This document shows, piece after piece, positions 33,595 to 42,307 of a DNA stretch of 64,000 nucleotides. How positions within the stretch are numbered: position 1 is the first letter of the stretch; every line of letters starts with the position of its first letter. The notes beneath the pieces were generated by a model, which did not search any database, had not been told where the DNA came from, and worked only from the letters and a program-made list of their open reading frames with translations. Source of the DNA: Leucobacter sp. G161 (GTDB lineage: Bacteria; Actinomycetota; Actinomycetes; Actinomycetales; Microbacteriaceae); the NCBI RefSeq assembly GCF_001482305.1, contig NZ_LOHP01000067.1, positions 1-64,000 of the forward strand. Reading direction: 5' to 3'. The translations under genes and the position numbers were made by a program.

Positions 33595-35160
33595 ATGCAC
33601 GATGCTGGTTTGACCGTCGTAGAACCTCTCGCCGAGGGCCGCGAGACCCGCGCGGCGGCGGCACTCGCTGCCGTCGCTGCTGAACGGGTAGGCGTGCCGG
33701 CTCCCGCGATGGTGGTCGCGGCATTCGACGCCTCCGGAGTGATCGCCTGGCATGGGACAGGTGAGCCGCGGCTCGACGGCCAGCCCGTGACCAGGCACAC
33801 CGTGTTCCGCATCGCGTCGATGACGAAGAGCTTCCTTGCCGCCACCGCGCTCGCGCTTGTGGAGGAGGGCCAGCTCGATCTCTCGGCGGACATCCGGGAG
33901 TATCTGCCCTACGTCCGCCTGCACGTCGGAGGTGCACCGCAGTCGGTGACTGTGAGGGAGCTGTTGTCGAATCGTTCGGGGCTGCCGGAGGACAACGCCT
34001 GGGGCGACCGGCAACTCGGCTCTGAGCGCGAGCGGATCGCGGAGCTTGTCACAGCGGGGATCCGGTTGACGACGCTGCCCGGCATCGGCTACCAGTATTC
34101 CAACCTCGGTATGTCACTCGTTGGTCGCGCAATCGAGACCCTCGTCGGTCACACCATTGAGCAAGAGATCCGTGAGCGGTTCATCGACCCGCTTGGGCTC
34201 ACGCACACCTGCTTCGACCCTGCTGACTACCCCGAGGGCGCGGATATCGCGCCGGGCTTTCGGACGTTTGACGCGGGGCAGAGCTTCGTGCCGGAGCCGC
34301 TGCTCACGACCGGTGCGCTTGCGTGCATCGGCGGGTTGTTCAGCACCGTGGATGACGTGGCCCGCTGGGCGTGGTTCCTCGGTTCTGCGTTCACGGAGAC
34401 CCCTGACCGACCCGACCTGTTGTCGCCGCGAAGCAGGCGCGACATGCAACGGACCCACACCTCGATCCCGTCGCCGCTTGCGACGTCCGACCGCGATTTC
34501 GCGAGCCTCGGCTACGGGCTCGGGCTGTTTGTCTCTGAGGATCGTCGGCGCGGGCGCATGGCAGATCACTCCGGCGGGCTTCCCGGGTTCTCCTCGCACA
34601 TGCGGTGGCATGTTGAGAGCGGCGTTGGCACAGTCGCGTTCGGCAATTCGGACGGATTCCGGTCTGAGGCCTTCGCAGTCGCCGCGCACGCCCGGGTGCT
34701 CGAAGCAGCGGGCACGCCGTCGGCCACCGTCGAACCGTGGCCGGAGGCGATTGTCGCCGCGGAACGGTTCGATGCCCTGATGCGCGCGGGCGAGACGGTG
34801 GGCGGCGCTGCAGAGTTCGCCGCCGAGAACCTGTTCGCCGACGTGCCAGTTGCGGTGCGCGACGGCCGCGTCGCAGAGCTGGTGCGCAACGTCGGACGCC
34901 CGGTGGAGCAGGCAGCATTCCTTGAACGCATCGTCGGTGCAGCTGACGCAGGCCAGTTGCGCTGGCGCATCGACTGCGAGCACGGCTCGCTCGTATGCGA
35001 CATGCGCATGATCGGGCTGTGGGTGCCGCTCGTGCAGAGCCTGGCGGTCGTGATCGCAGACGCCGGTGGGCGTAAGCCCGCCTCGGAGGAGCCAAGCTGG
35101 CGCGACCGGGCAGCGACTCTGCTCTCGCGTAACGCAGTGGGGTCGGCTGGGATCAGTTAG
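33595..35160 (+). CDS. Serine hydrolase, class C beta-lactamase / DD-peptidase fold
   Basis: 521 residues. The catalytic SxxK is SMTK (Ser75, Lys78), the second motif YSN lies near residue 167, and the third motif is HSG in DHSGGLPGF, as in esterase EstB-like and D-aminopeptidase-like members. A C-terminal extension of about 140 residues follows the hydrolase domain. There is no signal peptide, so it should be cytosolic, which argues against a role in peptidoglycan or secreted beta-lactam resistance; an esterase or D-peptidase is more likely. AAGGA (33584-33588) sets ATG 33595. An alternative ATG 33562 lies 5 nt after a -10-like TAGTGT and could be a leaderless start. Confidence 0.8.
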   Translation: MHDAGLTVVEPLAEGRETRAAAALAAVAAERVGVPAPAMVVAAFDASGVIAWHGTGEPRLDGQPVTRHTVFRIASMTKSFLAATALALVEEGQLDLSADIREYLPYVRLHVGGAPQSVTVRELLSNRSGLPEDNAWGDRQLGSERERIAELVTAGIRLTTLPGIGYQYSNLGMSLVGRAIETLVGHTIEQEIRERFIDPLGLTHTCFDPADYPEGADIAPGFRTFDAGQSFVPEPLLTTGALACIGGLFSTVDDVARWAWFLGSAFTETPDRPDLLSPRSRRDMQRTHTSIPSPLATSDRDFASLGYGLGLFVSEDRRRGRMADHSGGLPGFSSHMRWHVESGVGTVAFGNSDGFRSEAFAVAAHARVLEAAGTPSATVEPWPEAIVAAERFDALMRAGETVGGAAEFAAENLFADVPVAVRDGRVAELVRNVGRPVEQAAFLERIVGAADAGQLRWRIDCEHGSLVCDMRMIGLWVPLVQSLAVVIADAGGRKPASEEPSWRDRAATLLSRNAVGSAGIS

Positions 35161-35370
35161 CTCCGCAGAGCGCTGTCTCGCCCCTTTGCGCGTAACATCC
35201 GCGTTCGGGGACGGGCCGTCTATTAGGATGGAGAGGTTCGTTCGGAGAGGTCTTTCCGTTCGCGCGGCTTCAGGGGCCAAGCCGGGTCCGCTCGCCAGAG
35301 GTTGCATGCGTGCAGCCATCCGAGCGTCCGAGCGTCCATGCGACACCCACCCACAGCCGAGGAGCGTCCG

Positions 35371-36774
35371 ATGACCGATCACCTGAACCCTGACGTGAAC
35401 GCGATCGATGACCGTGTCTTCCCGCGCGGAGCCCGCCGCGGCCGCGAGTGCGGCGTGCTGAAGATTGGCGGCGTTCGCGCAACTGAACTCACCGCGCAGT
35501 TCGGATCCCCCCTGTATGTCGTCGATGAAGACGCGACGCGCGCGACCGCGCGAGACATCCGCGATGCGCTCCGCGGTGAGGCGCAGCGCGTCGGGACTGA
35601 TGCGACGGTCTACTACGCGAGCAAGGCGTTCCTCAGTGTCGAGACCGCCCGCTGGATGGTTGAGGAAGGGCTTGCGATCGACGTCGCAAGCGGCGGTGAG
35701 TTGCTGGTCGCACTTGCGGCCGGAGTCGACCCGAGCAAGATTGGATTCCACGGCAACAACAAGTCGGAGTCAGAGATTGCTCGCGCGGTGGAAGCTGGCG
35801 TCGGCACCATCATCGTCGACAGTGAGATTGAAGTCGCGCGCATCGCCGCCGCAACGCGCGCGGCCAGCAAGCGCCAGCGCGTGCGGCTGCGCGTGAACAG
35901 CGGGGTTCACGCGTCCACCCATGACTACCTCGCGACCGCACATGAGGATCAGAAGTTCGGCATGCCGCTGAGCGCCGCCCCGGCGCTCGTCCGCGAGATC
36001 GTGTCGCACGAGGGGCTCGAGTTTGTCGGCCTGCACTGTCACATTGGTTCACAGATCTTCGCGACCGAGGGCTTCCGCGAATCGGCACGCCGCCTGCTCG
36101 GCGTCTACGTTGAGCTCGCCGAGATCACCGGCGCGCAGATTCCCGAGCTCAACCTCGGTGGCGGCTTCGGGATCGCCTACACGCCGGAACAGGCTGGGGA
36201 GGCACCGAACATCGTCGACATTGCGCGGCAGCTCGCCGATATCGTCGCAGCGGAGTCACAGGCAGCAGGCATTGCGCTGCCGCACCTCGCGTTTGAGCCC
36301 GGCCGAGCGGTCGTCGGTCAGTCCGGTGTCACGCTGTACACGGTCGGCACAACCAAGCACGTCGACCTCACCGGCACCGGCGAAGCAGACCCCGCGGACC
36401 GCGGCTACGCGAAGCGCCTCTACGTGAGCGTTGACGGCGGCATGAGCGATAACGCCCGCCCAGCGCTCTACGGCTCCGACTATCACGTGCGCATCGCAAA
36501 CCGGGCGAGCGACGAGCACGCCGCGCTCGTCCGCGTCGTGGGTAAGCACTGCGAGTCGGGCGACATCGTCGTCTACCGCGACGAGCTGCCGGCCGACGTG
36601 CGCCCTGGCGACATTCTCGCGGTCGCCGCGACGGGAGCGTACTGCTGGTCGCTCTCGAGTAACTACAACTTTGTCCCCAGGCCCCCGGTCGTCGCCGTAC
36701 GCGGCGGCGAGGCCCGCACGATCGTGCGCGGCCAGACCGAGGCCGACCTGCTCGCGCAGAGCGTGGTCGCGTAA
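35371..36774 (+). CDS. lysA: Diaminopimelate decarboxylase
   Basis: 467 residues, fold-III PLP enzyme converting meso-diaminopimelate to L-lysine and CO2. The PLP lysine is Lys85 in VYYASKAFLS; GLHCHIGSQI, NLGGGFGI, FEPGRAVVG and CESGD are the expected phosphate-binding and substrate motifs. GAGGAG (35359-35364), 6 nt before ATG, fixes the start. The 210-bp upstream region contains a possible -10 TAGGAT (35224-35229); I see no lysine riboswitch. lysA is the first gene of a tightly packed lysA-hom-thrB operon, joined by a 1-nt TAATG overlap. Confidence 0.95.
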   Translation: MTDHLNPDVNAIDDRVFPRGARRGRECGVLKIGGVRATELTAQFGSPLYVVDEDATRATARDIRDALRGEAQRVGTDATVYYASKAFLSVETARWMVEEGLAIDVASGGELLVALAAGVDPSKIGFHGNNKSESEIARAVEAGVGTIIVDSEIEVARIAAATRAASKRQRVRLRVNSGVHASTHDYLATAHEDQKFGMPLSAAPALVREIVSHEGLEFVGLHCHIGSQIFATEGFRESARRLLGVYVELAEITGAQIPELNLGGGFGIAYTPEQAGEAPNIVDIARQLADIVAAESQAAGIALPHLAFEPGRAVVGQSGVTLYTVGTTKHVDLTGTGEADPADRGYAKRLYVSVDGGMSDNARPALYGSDYHVRIANRASDEHAALVRVVGKHCESGDIVVYRDELPADVRPGDILAVAATGAYCWSLSSNYNFVPRPPVVAVRGGEARTIVRGQTEADLLAQSVVA

Positions 36775-38126
36775 TGGCGACCCACAAGCTAGAACGTCAG
36801 AATGAGAATGGAGAACACCGGGTGAACGGGTATCGAGACCTTCGGGTTGCACTGCTGGGATGCGGATCAGTTGGCGCGCAGGTTGCGCGGCTGATTCTCG
36901 AGAACAGCGAAGAACTCGCGGCCCGAATTGGGGCCCGACTCACGCTCGAGGGTATCGCGGTGCGGACACTCGAGGCCGAGCGCGACGTCGAGCTGCCGCG
37001 CGAGCTGTTCACGACCGACGCTGAGCGGCTGGTGCAGGGCGCCGACATCGTCATCGAACTGATGGGTGGCATCGAGCCTGCTCGTTCGCTCATCCTCCTC
37101 GCCCTCGGCGGCGGCGCAGACGTCGTCACCGCGAACAAGGCACTCATCGCCGCGCACGGTCGCGAACTCGCCGACGCCGCAGACCAGGTCGGCGCGCAGC
37201 TGCTGTACGAAGCCTCGGTCGCGGCGGCGATCCCGATCCTTCGCCCGCTCCGAGAGAGCCTCGCGGGCGACCACATCACCCGCGTCATGGGCATCGTCAA
37301 CGGCTCGACGAACTACATTCTTGACCGGATGGATCGCTTCGGTGAGTCCGCCGAATCCGCGATGCAGCTCGCGAGCGATCTCGGCTTCCTCGAGGCCGAC
37401 CCGACGCTCGACGTCGAGGGCTTCGACGCCGCGCAGAAGGCAACGATCCTTGCGAGTATCGCGTTCCACACTGAGGTACCCGAGAGCGCCGTGTACCGCG
37501 AGGGCATCACGAACGTCACCCTTGACCAGATCACCGCCGCGCGGCACGCTGGATTTGTGATTAAGCTCCTCGCCGTCGCCGAACGGCTCACCGCGACCGA
37601 CGGCACCGACGGTGTTTCGGTGCGGGTCTACCCGGCGCTCATCCCGCGCGAGCACCCACTCGCCGCGGTGTACGAGGGCAAGAACGCGGTGTTTGTGGAG
37701 GCCGAGGCCGCCGGCGAACTCATGTTCTACGGCGCTGGCGCTGGCGGCAACGAGACCGCCTCGGCGGTGCTCGGTGACCTCGTGTCGGCGGCTCGACGCC
37801 ACGTAGTCGGCGGCCCCGGCATCCCCGGATCCACCCACGCCGAATTCCCGGTACTGCCCGTCGGCGAGGTGATGACTGCCTACCAGGTGATGCTCGAGGT
37901 GCGGGACGAACCCGGTGTCCTCGCCCGCGTCGCCGGCATCCTCGCCGCGCACGGGGTTTCGGCCGCCAGTGTGGAACAGAACGTCTCGGACGAGGGGCGG
38001 GCAACGCTTGTGATCGGCACGCACACCGCGCGCGAGGCAGACCTCGCAGCAACTGTGGCCGCGCTCCGTGCCGACGACGCCGTTGCCGAGGTGACGAGCG
38101 TCCTGCGTCGTGAGGGCCGCGCGTGA
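36774..38126 (+). CDS. hom: Homoserine dehydrogenase
   Basis: 450 residues. N-terminal NAD(P)-binding fold (LLGCGSVGAQVARL), catalytic domain with VIELMGG, TANKALIAAHG and GIVNGSTNYIL, and a C-terminal ACT domain (about 365-440) that usually mediates threonine feedback inhibition. It reduces aspartate semialdehyde to homoserine. ATG overlaps the lysA stop by 1 nt. A GTG 17 codons downstream (after GGAGA) is an alternative start that would trim a non-conserved N-terminus. Confidence 0.95.
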   Translation: MATHKLERQNENGEHRVNGYRDLRVALLGCGSVGAQVARLILENSEELAARIGARLTLEGIAVRTLEAERDVELPRELFTTDAERLVQGADIVIELMGGIEPARSLILLALGGGADVVTANKALIAAHGRELADAADQVGAQLLYEASVAAAIPILRPLRESLAGDHITRVMGIVNGSTNYILDRMDRFGESAESAMQLASDLGFLEADPTLDVEGFDAAQKATILASIAFHTEVPESAVYREGITNVTLDQITAARHAGFVIKLLAVAERLTATDGTDGVSVRVYPALIPREHPLAAVYEGKNAVFVEAEAAGELMFYGAGAGGNETASAVLGDLVSAARRHVVGGPGIPGSTHAEFPVLPVGEVMTAYQVMLEVRDEPGVLARVAGILAAHGVSAASVEQNVSDEGRATLVIGTHTAREADLAATVAALRADDAVAEVTSVLRREGRA

Positions 38127-39079
38127 GCCGGGCCGAACGGGCGCTGCGCGTCCACGTACCGGCGACGAGCGCAAACCTCGGGCCAGGCTTTGACACGCTC
38201 GGCATTGCCCTCGCGTACGGCGATGAGCTCACGGTCGTCACGCGACCCGAGCCCGGGGCCCTCGTCACCGTCATCGGCGTCGGCGAGGGCGAGGTCGACA
38301 CCGACGAGCGTAACCTCGTCGTGCGCTCGGCAGCCTTCGTGTTTGACAGGCTCGGCCGCCAGATGCCCGGGCTCACCATCGAAGCGCACAACCGGATTCC
38401 ACACGGCCGTGGCATGGGCTCCTCCGGATCCGCAATCGTCGCCGGCGTGATGATTGCCGCGGGCCTGCTTGCGACCGACCCTGAACAGCCGGTTGACCTG
38501 ACGGAGGCCGAGATCTTTGCCTTCGCGACCGAGCTCGAGGGGCACCCCGACAACGTCGCACCCGCGCTGTTCGGTGGTCTCACGATCGCCTGGACGAACG
38601 ACGAGGGCCCGCGCTTCAAACGGCTCCTCGTGCACCGCGGCGTCGCGCCACTCGTGCTGGTGCCGACCTTCACGATGTCGACCGAGCACGCCCGCAGCCT
38701 GCAACCGAAGCAGGTGCCGCACGAGGACGCGGTGTTTAACGTCTCGCGCTCGGCACTGCTCATCGCAGCCCTGACGCAAAGCCCAGAACTCATGCTCGAG
38801 GCGACCGAGGACCGACTGCACCAGAACTACCGCGGCGAGGCGATGCCCGCCACCCGCGACCTTGTCGGAGCGCTCCGCGCCGCGGGGCATCCAGCGGTGG
38901 TCTCGGGCGCTGGCCCCTCGGTGCTTGTGCTGTCCAACGGTCCGGGGGAGCGACTTGCCGCAGCGGATCTTGTCGCGGAAATTGCGCCCGATTGGCGCGT
39001 GCTCACACTCGCTGTGGACATCAAGGGTGCTACAGTAGAAGAGATTCCGGTCAACTCTGCGTTCTCTTCGCGGGTGTGA
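38123..39079 (+). CDS. thrB: Homoserine kinase
   Basis: 318 residues, GHMP kinase family. PATSANLGPGFDTLG and the ATP-binding loop PHGRGMGSSGSAIVAG are both clear. It phosphorylates homoserine for threonine synthesis. GTG overlaps the hom stop (GTGA). thrC is not part of the operon here. A 6-bp hairpin follows in the gap before rho. Confidence 0.95.
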   Translation: MSRAERALRVHVPATSANLGPGFDTLGIALAYGDELTVVTRPEPGALVTVIGVGEGEVDTDERNLVVRSAAFVFDRLGRQMPGLTIEAHNRIPHGRGMGSSGSAIVAGVMIAAGLLATDPEQPVDLTEAEIFAFATELEGHPDNVAPALFGGLTIAWTNDEGPRFKRLLVHRGVAPLVLVPTFTMSTEHARSLQPKQVPHEDAVFNVSRSALLIAALTQSPELMLEATEDRLHQNYRGEAMPATRDLVGALRAAGHPAVVSGAGPSVLVLSNGPGERLAAADLVAEIAPDWRVLTLAVDIKGATVEEIPVNSAFSSRV

Positions 39080-39116
39080 CACTGCATGGCTTGTGTCCCG
39101 GATCGCTTTCCCAGCC

Positions 39117-39130
39117 GGGGCATTTGCCCC
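39117..39130 (+). terminator. Weak hairpin between thrB and rho
   Basis: GGGGCA-TT-TGCCCC, 37 nt after thrB. Too short a loop for full pairing and no T-run; it could be a weak terminator or part of the rho leader. Confidence 0.3.
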
Positions 39131-39202
39131 CGAGCTTTCCGCACTCCTGTGCATGTTTGTGGCCTGGTGGCCCAGACCAGATAGATTCCGGAAGGAATAC
39201 AC

Positions 39203-41116
39203 GTGGAACTACATCCTGAAGATCAGACTCCCGCGGCCGAAACCGTAGAAGCGCCGCCGGTGCGCCGCCGCGCTTCGCGTCGCGTCTCGGCTGCTGCCGG
39301 CGCAGCCCCTGAGGTTGCAGCCGACACCGAGGTGACCGTTGTTGAGGCGGCACCCGTGGCCGAGGCCGCACCAGCTGCCGACGCCGCTGCCCCCGCAGAG
39401 GCCGCGCCCGAGAAGGCCGCGCCGAAGCGCGCGACCCGCTCGCGCAAGAAGGTTGAGCCAGTCGAGGCAGCTGCAGAGGCGCCCGCCGAGGAAGCCGCAG
39501 CTGTCGAGCCGAAGGCTCCGAAGACAACCGCTAAGGCGAAGACCGCTGCTTCGGCAAAGGCCGCCGCGGCGAAGACCGCCGAAGCAGCAGAAGCGCCCGT
39601 TGCGGATGCGCCTGCCGCAGAGGTAGCACCGGATGCGCCTGCCGAAGCACCGAAGAAGCGCGCAACACGCTCGCGCAAGACCGCCGTCGCAGCAGAGCCA
39701 GAGGCTGTAGCTGCGACCGAGGCAGCGCCGGCCGAGCAGCCTGCCGAGGCAAGCGCCGAAGCCGTGAAGCCCGTAGCCGACGCCGCACCTCAGGACGAGG
39801 CCGAAACGCCTCCGGCTCGCCGTACTCGCCGGCGCGCTTCGCAGGCCCCCGAGCAGACCGAGGGCGACGCGCAGGCGCCGGCCGAGGAGCCGAAGTCACG
39901 TGGTCGCGGCAACCAGAACGGCGCGAAGAACGACAGCGCCAAGGCTGACGCCGCAAAGGGCGATAGCGCGAAGGCTGACGCGAGCAAGACGGAAGCTGAC
40001 AAGCAGGCCCAGGGCGACAAGCAGGCCCAGGGCGACAAGCAGGCCCAGGGCGACAAGTCCGACAACACCAAGCAGGAGAGCGGCTCACGCTCAAGCCGCA
40101 CCCGTCAGCGTGACCGCAAGCGGCGCGGTGGCGATGACCTCGAGATGGAGATCGCCGAGGACGATGTGCTGCTGCCCGTCGCCGGCATCCTTGACGTGCT
40201 CGACAACTACGCGTTTGTTCGCACGAGCGGTTACCTGCCAGGGGTGTCTGACGTCTACGTCGCGCTCGGCCAGGTGAAGAAGTACGGCCTGCGTCGCGGT
40301 GACGCGATCGTCGGTGCGATCCGCCAGCCCCGCGAGGGCGACAGCGGTGGTCGCCAGAAGTACAACGCGATCGTCAAGATCGACTCGGTGAACGGCAAGT
40401 CGGTCGAGGAGACCGAGAAACGCGCAGAGATCACGGAGATGACGGCGATCTTCCCCGAGCAGCCGCTGCGCTTTGGCACCGGTAACGCCGACGGCCTGGG
40501 AGCAAAGATCGATGAGCACGCACCGATGGGCCTTGGCCAGCGCGCGATCGTTGCACTGCCCGCGACCATTCCCGCGACTCGTGTGCTTGCTGAGCTCGCT
40601 GCTGCGGTCACCGCGAACGCACCCGAGGTGCATCTCCTGCTGGTGCTGACGAACGCGCGCCCCGAGGAAGTCACCCACCTGCAGCGCACCGTCAGCGGCG
40701 AGGTGATCGCCGCGAGCTTCGATCGTGCCGCTGAAGATCAGGCCACGGTTGCTGAACTTGCGATCGATCGGGCGAGCCGCCTTGTCGAGCTCGGCCACGA
40801 CGTTGTCGTCCTGCTGGACTCGCTCACGAACCTGGCACACGCTTACCTGCAGAACCAGTCCGGTTCGCGCAGCACGCCCGAGGCAGTTCAGGCACTCGCG
40901 GTCGCCCAGGCGAAGCGTCTGCTTGGATCCGCTCGGAACCTCGAGAACGGTGGCTCGCTCACCCTGCTCGCGACCGCGCGCACCCACACCGGTGTTGCCG
41001 GGGACAAGGATCTCCTGCGCGAGCTCACCCCGGCAGCGAACAGCTTTGTGAAGGTCTCCGGAAGCCGTACGGCTCCAGAGGTCAACGCTGAGAAGTCATA
41101 CACGATCTCGTTCTAA
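39203..41116 (+). CDS. rho: Rho-type protein with intact RNA-binding domain but degenerate ATPase domain
   Basis: 637 residues at the canonical thrB-rho-prfA position. A long Ala/Glu/Lys-rich low-complexity N-terminus (about 1-310) is normal for actinobacterial Rho. The cold-shock-like RNA-binding domain (about 315-410) is well kept: VLDNYAFVRTSGYLPG, LGQVKKYGLRRGDAIVGAIR. The helicase part is not: the P-loop PPKAGKT reads PATIPAT (453-459, Ala458 in place of the catalytic Lys), the catalytic Asp-Glu before RPEEV are Asn484-Ala485, the Q-loop SGG-VD and the R-loop SKMD/FKGTGN are lost, and the chain stops about where the last 60 or so residues should begin. Walker B Asp539 remains. The frame is open, with normal codon use, and ends 15 nt before prfA. 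It probably binds RNA but cannot translocate by ATP. GTG start, RBS GAAGGA at 39191-39196. Confidence 0.85.
   Translation: MELHPEDQTPAAETVEAPPVRRRASRRVSAAAGAAPEVAADTEVTVVEAAPVAEAAPAADAAAPAEAAPEKAAPKRATRSRKKVEPVEAAAEAPAEEAAAVEPKAPKTTAKAKTAASAKAAAAKTAEAAEAPVADAPAAEVAPDAPAEAPKKRATRSRKTAVAAEPEAVAATEAAPAEQPAEASAEAVKPVADAAPQDEAETPPARRTRRRASQAPEQTEGDAQAPAEEPKSRGRGNQNGAKNDSAKADAAKGDSAKADASKTEADKQAQGDKQAQGDKQAQGDKSDNTKQESGSRSSRTRQRDRKRRGGDDLEMEIAEDDVLLPVAGILDVLDNYAFVRTSGYLPGVSDVYVALGQVKKYGLRRGDAIVGAIRQPREGDSGGRQKYNAIVKIDSVNGKSVEETEKRAEITEMTAIFPEQPLRFGTGNADGLGAKIDEHAPMGLGQRAIVALPATIPATRVLAELAAAVTANAPEVHLLLVLTNARPEEVTHLQRTVSGEVIAASFDRAAEDQATVAELAIDRASRLVELGHDVVVLLDSLTNLAHAYLQNQSGSRSTPEAVQALAVAQAKRLLGSARNLENGGSLTLLATARTHTGVAGDKDLLRELTPAANSFVKVSGSRTAPEVNAEKSYTISF
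39998..40051 (+). repeat. Three tandem 18-bp repeats in rho
   Basis: Three identical copies of an 18-bp unit (39998-40015, 40016-40033, 40034-40051) encode DKQAQG repeated three times; a partial GACAAG follows. They lie in the disordered N-terminal region and keep the frame. Confidence 0.95.
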
Positions 41117-41131
41117 GGCAGCAGAAGAACA

Positions 41132-42205
41132 GTGTTTGAGCAGGTAGAAGGGCTCCTCGCGGAGCATCTCCGATTGCAGGATGATCTCGCCGACCCCGCG
41201 TTGCACGCCGATGCGGCGCGGGCGAAGAAGGTCAACCGTCGCTACGCGGAGCTGAGCAAGATCAAGGTCGCGTACGAACACTGGGTGCATCTCGGTGAGG
41301 ATCTCGAGGCCGCCCGCGAACTCGCGAAGGAAGATGACGCCTTCGCCGAGGAAGTCCCCGAGCTGGAGACCCAGCTGGCGGACGCACAAGAGAAGGTTCG
41401 TCGCCTCCTGATCCCTCGCGACCCTGACGACGCTCGTGATGTGATTCTCGAGATCAAGGGCGGTGAGGGCGGTGCCGAGTCCGCGCTCTTCGGAGCGGAT
41501 CTGCTGCGCATGTATATGCACTACGCGGAATCCAAGGGCTGGAAGTCGGAGATCCTCGAGAAGGACGAAAGCGACCTGGGCGGATACAAAAACGTGCAGA
41601 TCGCGATCAAGTCGAACGCGAGCGACCCCTCACAGGGCGTTTGGGCGCACCTGAAGTACGAGGGAGGCGTGCACCGCGTGCAGCGCGTGCCCGTCACCGA
41701 GTCGCAGGGGCGTATCCACACCTCGACGACCGGCGTGCTTGTGTACCCCGAGCCTGATGAGGCCGAAGAGGTTGAGATCAGCCAGAACGATCTGAAGATC
41801 GACGTGTATCGTTCGAGCGGCCCCGGCGGTCAGTCGGTGAATACGACGGACTCGGCTGTGCGCATCACGCACCTTCCGACCGGCATCGTTGTCGCGATGC
41901 AGAACGAGAAGTCACAGCTGCAGAACCGTGAGGCGGGCATGCGCGTGCTGCGTGCGCGTCTCCTCGCGCGGCTCGCGGAGGAAGCGGCTGCCGAGGCGAG
42001 CGCGTACCGTTCGAGCCAGATCCGTACGATGGATCGCTCTGAGCGCATCCGCACGTACAACTTCCCGGAGAACCGCATCGCAGATCACCGCACGGGCTAC
42101 AAGGCGTACAACCTTGACCACGTGATGAACGGTGCGATGGAGCCGATTATCGAGTCCTGCATTCGCATGGACGAGGAAGAGCGGCTCAAGGCGCTCGGTC
42201 AGTAG
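41132..42205 (+). CDS. prfA: Peptide chain release factor 1
   Basis: 357 residues. The stop-codon recognition tripeptide is PVT in [16 protein letters not shown] (PxT class, UAA/UAG), and the catalytic GGQ is in [14 protein letters not shown] (about residue 232). GTG start 15 nt after the rho stop, with a weak AGAAG. The methyltransferase that modifies the GGQ glutamine, PrmC, is encoded 13 kb away here instead of next door. A strong terminator follows. Confidence 0.97.
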   Translation: MFEQVEGLLAEHLRLQDDLADPALHADAARAKKVNRRYAELSKIKVAYEHWVHLGEDLEAARELAKEDDAFAEEVPELETQLADAQEKVRRLLIPRDPDDARDVILEIKGGEGGAESALFGADLLRMYMHYAESKGWKSEILEKDESDLGGYKNVQIAIKSNASDPSQGVWAHLKYEGGVHRVQRVPVTESQGRIHTSTTGVLVYPEPDEAEEVEISQNDLKIDVYRSSGPGGQSVNTTDSAVRITHLPTGIVVAMQNEKSQLQNREAGMRVLRARLLARLAEEAAAEASAYRSSQIRTMDRSERIRTYNFPENRIADHRTGYKAYNLDHVMNGAMEPIIESCIRMDEEERLKALGQ

Positions 42206-42220
42206 GTTTCACTCGACGAG

Positions 42221-42268
42221 AACCCTGGTGGGGTGCGTGCCATACGGCTGCAGCCCACCAGGGTTTTT
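42221..42268 (+). terminator. Strong intrinsic terminator after prfA
   Basis: A perfect 12-bp stem AACCCTGGTGGG/CCCACCAGGGTT (42221-42232 with 42254-42265) runs into TTTTT (42264-42268). A clear intrinsic terminator of the rho-prfA transcript. Confidence 0.9.
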
Positions 42269-42295
42269 GCGTGGCGTGCCCGGCCACATTCCCAC

Positions 42296-42301
42296 TACGC
42301 T
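42296..42301 (+). promoter_or_regulatory. -10 box of the GNAT gene (leaderless)
   Basis: TACGCT ends 6 nt before ATG 42308. The intervening GAGGAC is too close to serve as a normal SD. Confidence 0.45.
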
Positions 42302-42307
42302 GAGGAC

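Noticed and set aside
33595-35160. Serine hydrolase as a beta-lactam resistance enzyme
   Set aside because: No signal peptide, and HSG instead of KTG; an esterase or D-peptidase is more likely.
35161-35370. Lysine riboswitch or T-box upstream of lysA
   Set aside because: No long structured leader with a terminator/antiterminator pair or T-box sequence; only short GC-rich repeats are visible.
35302-35370. Extended N-terminus of lysA from the ATG at 35302
   Set aside because: No RBS and non-conserved residues; GAGGAG lies 6 nt before ATG 35371.
39203-41116. Idea that the divergent Rho C-terminus results from a frameshift
   Set aside because: The other two forward frames do not supply the missing Rho motifs, conserved blocks (RPEEVT, LLDSLT, NGGSLTLLATA) occur in the same frame on both sides of the losses, and the stop lies at the usual distance from prfA.
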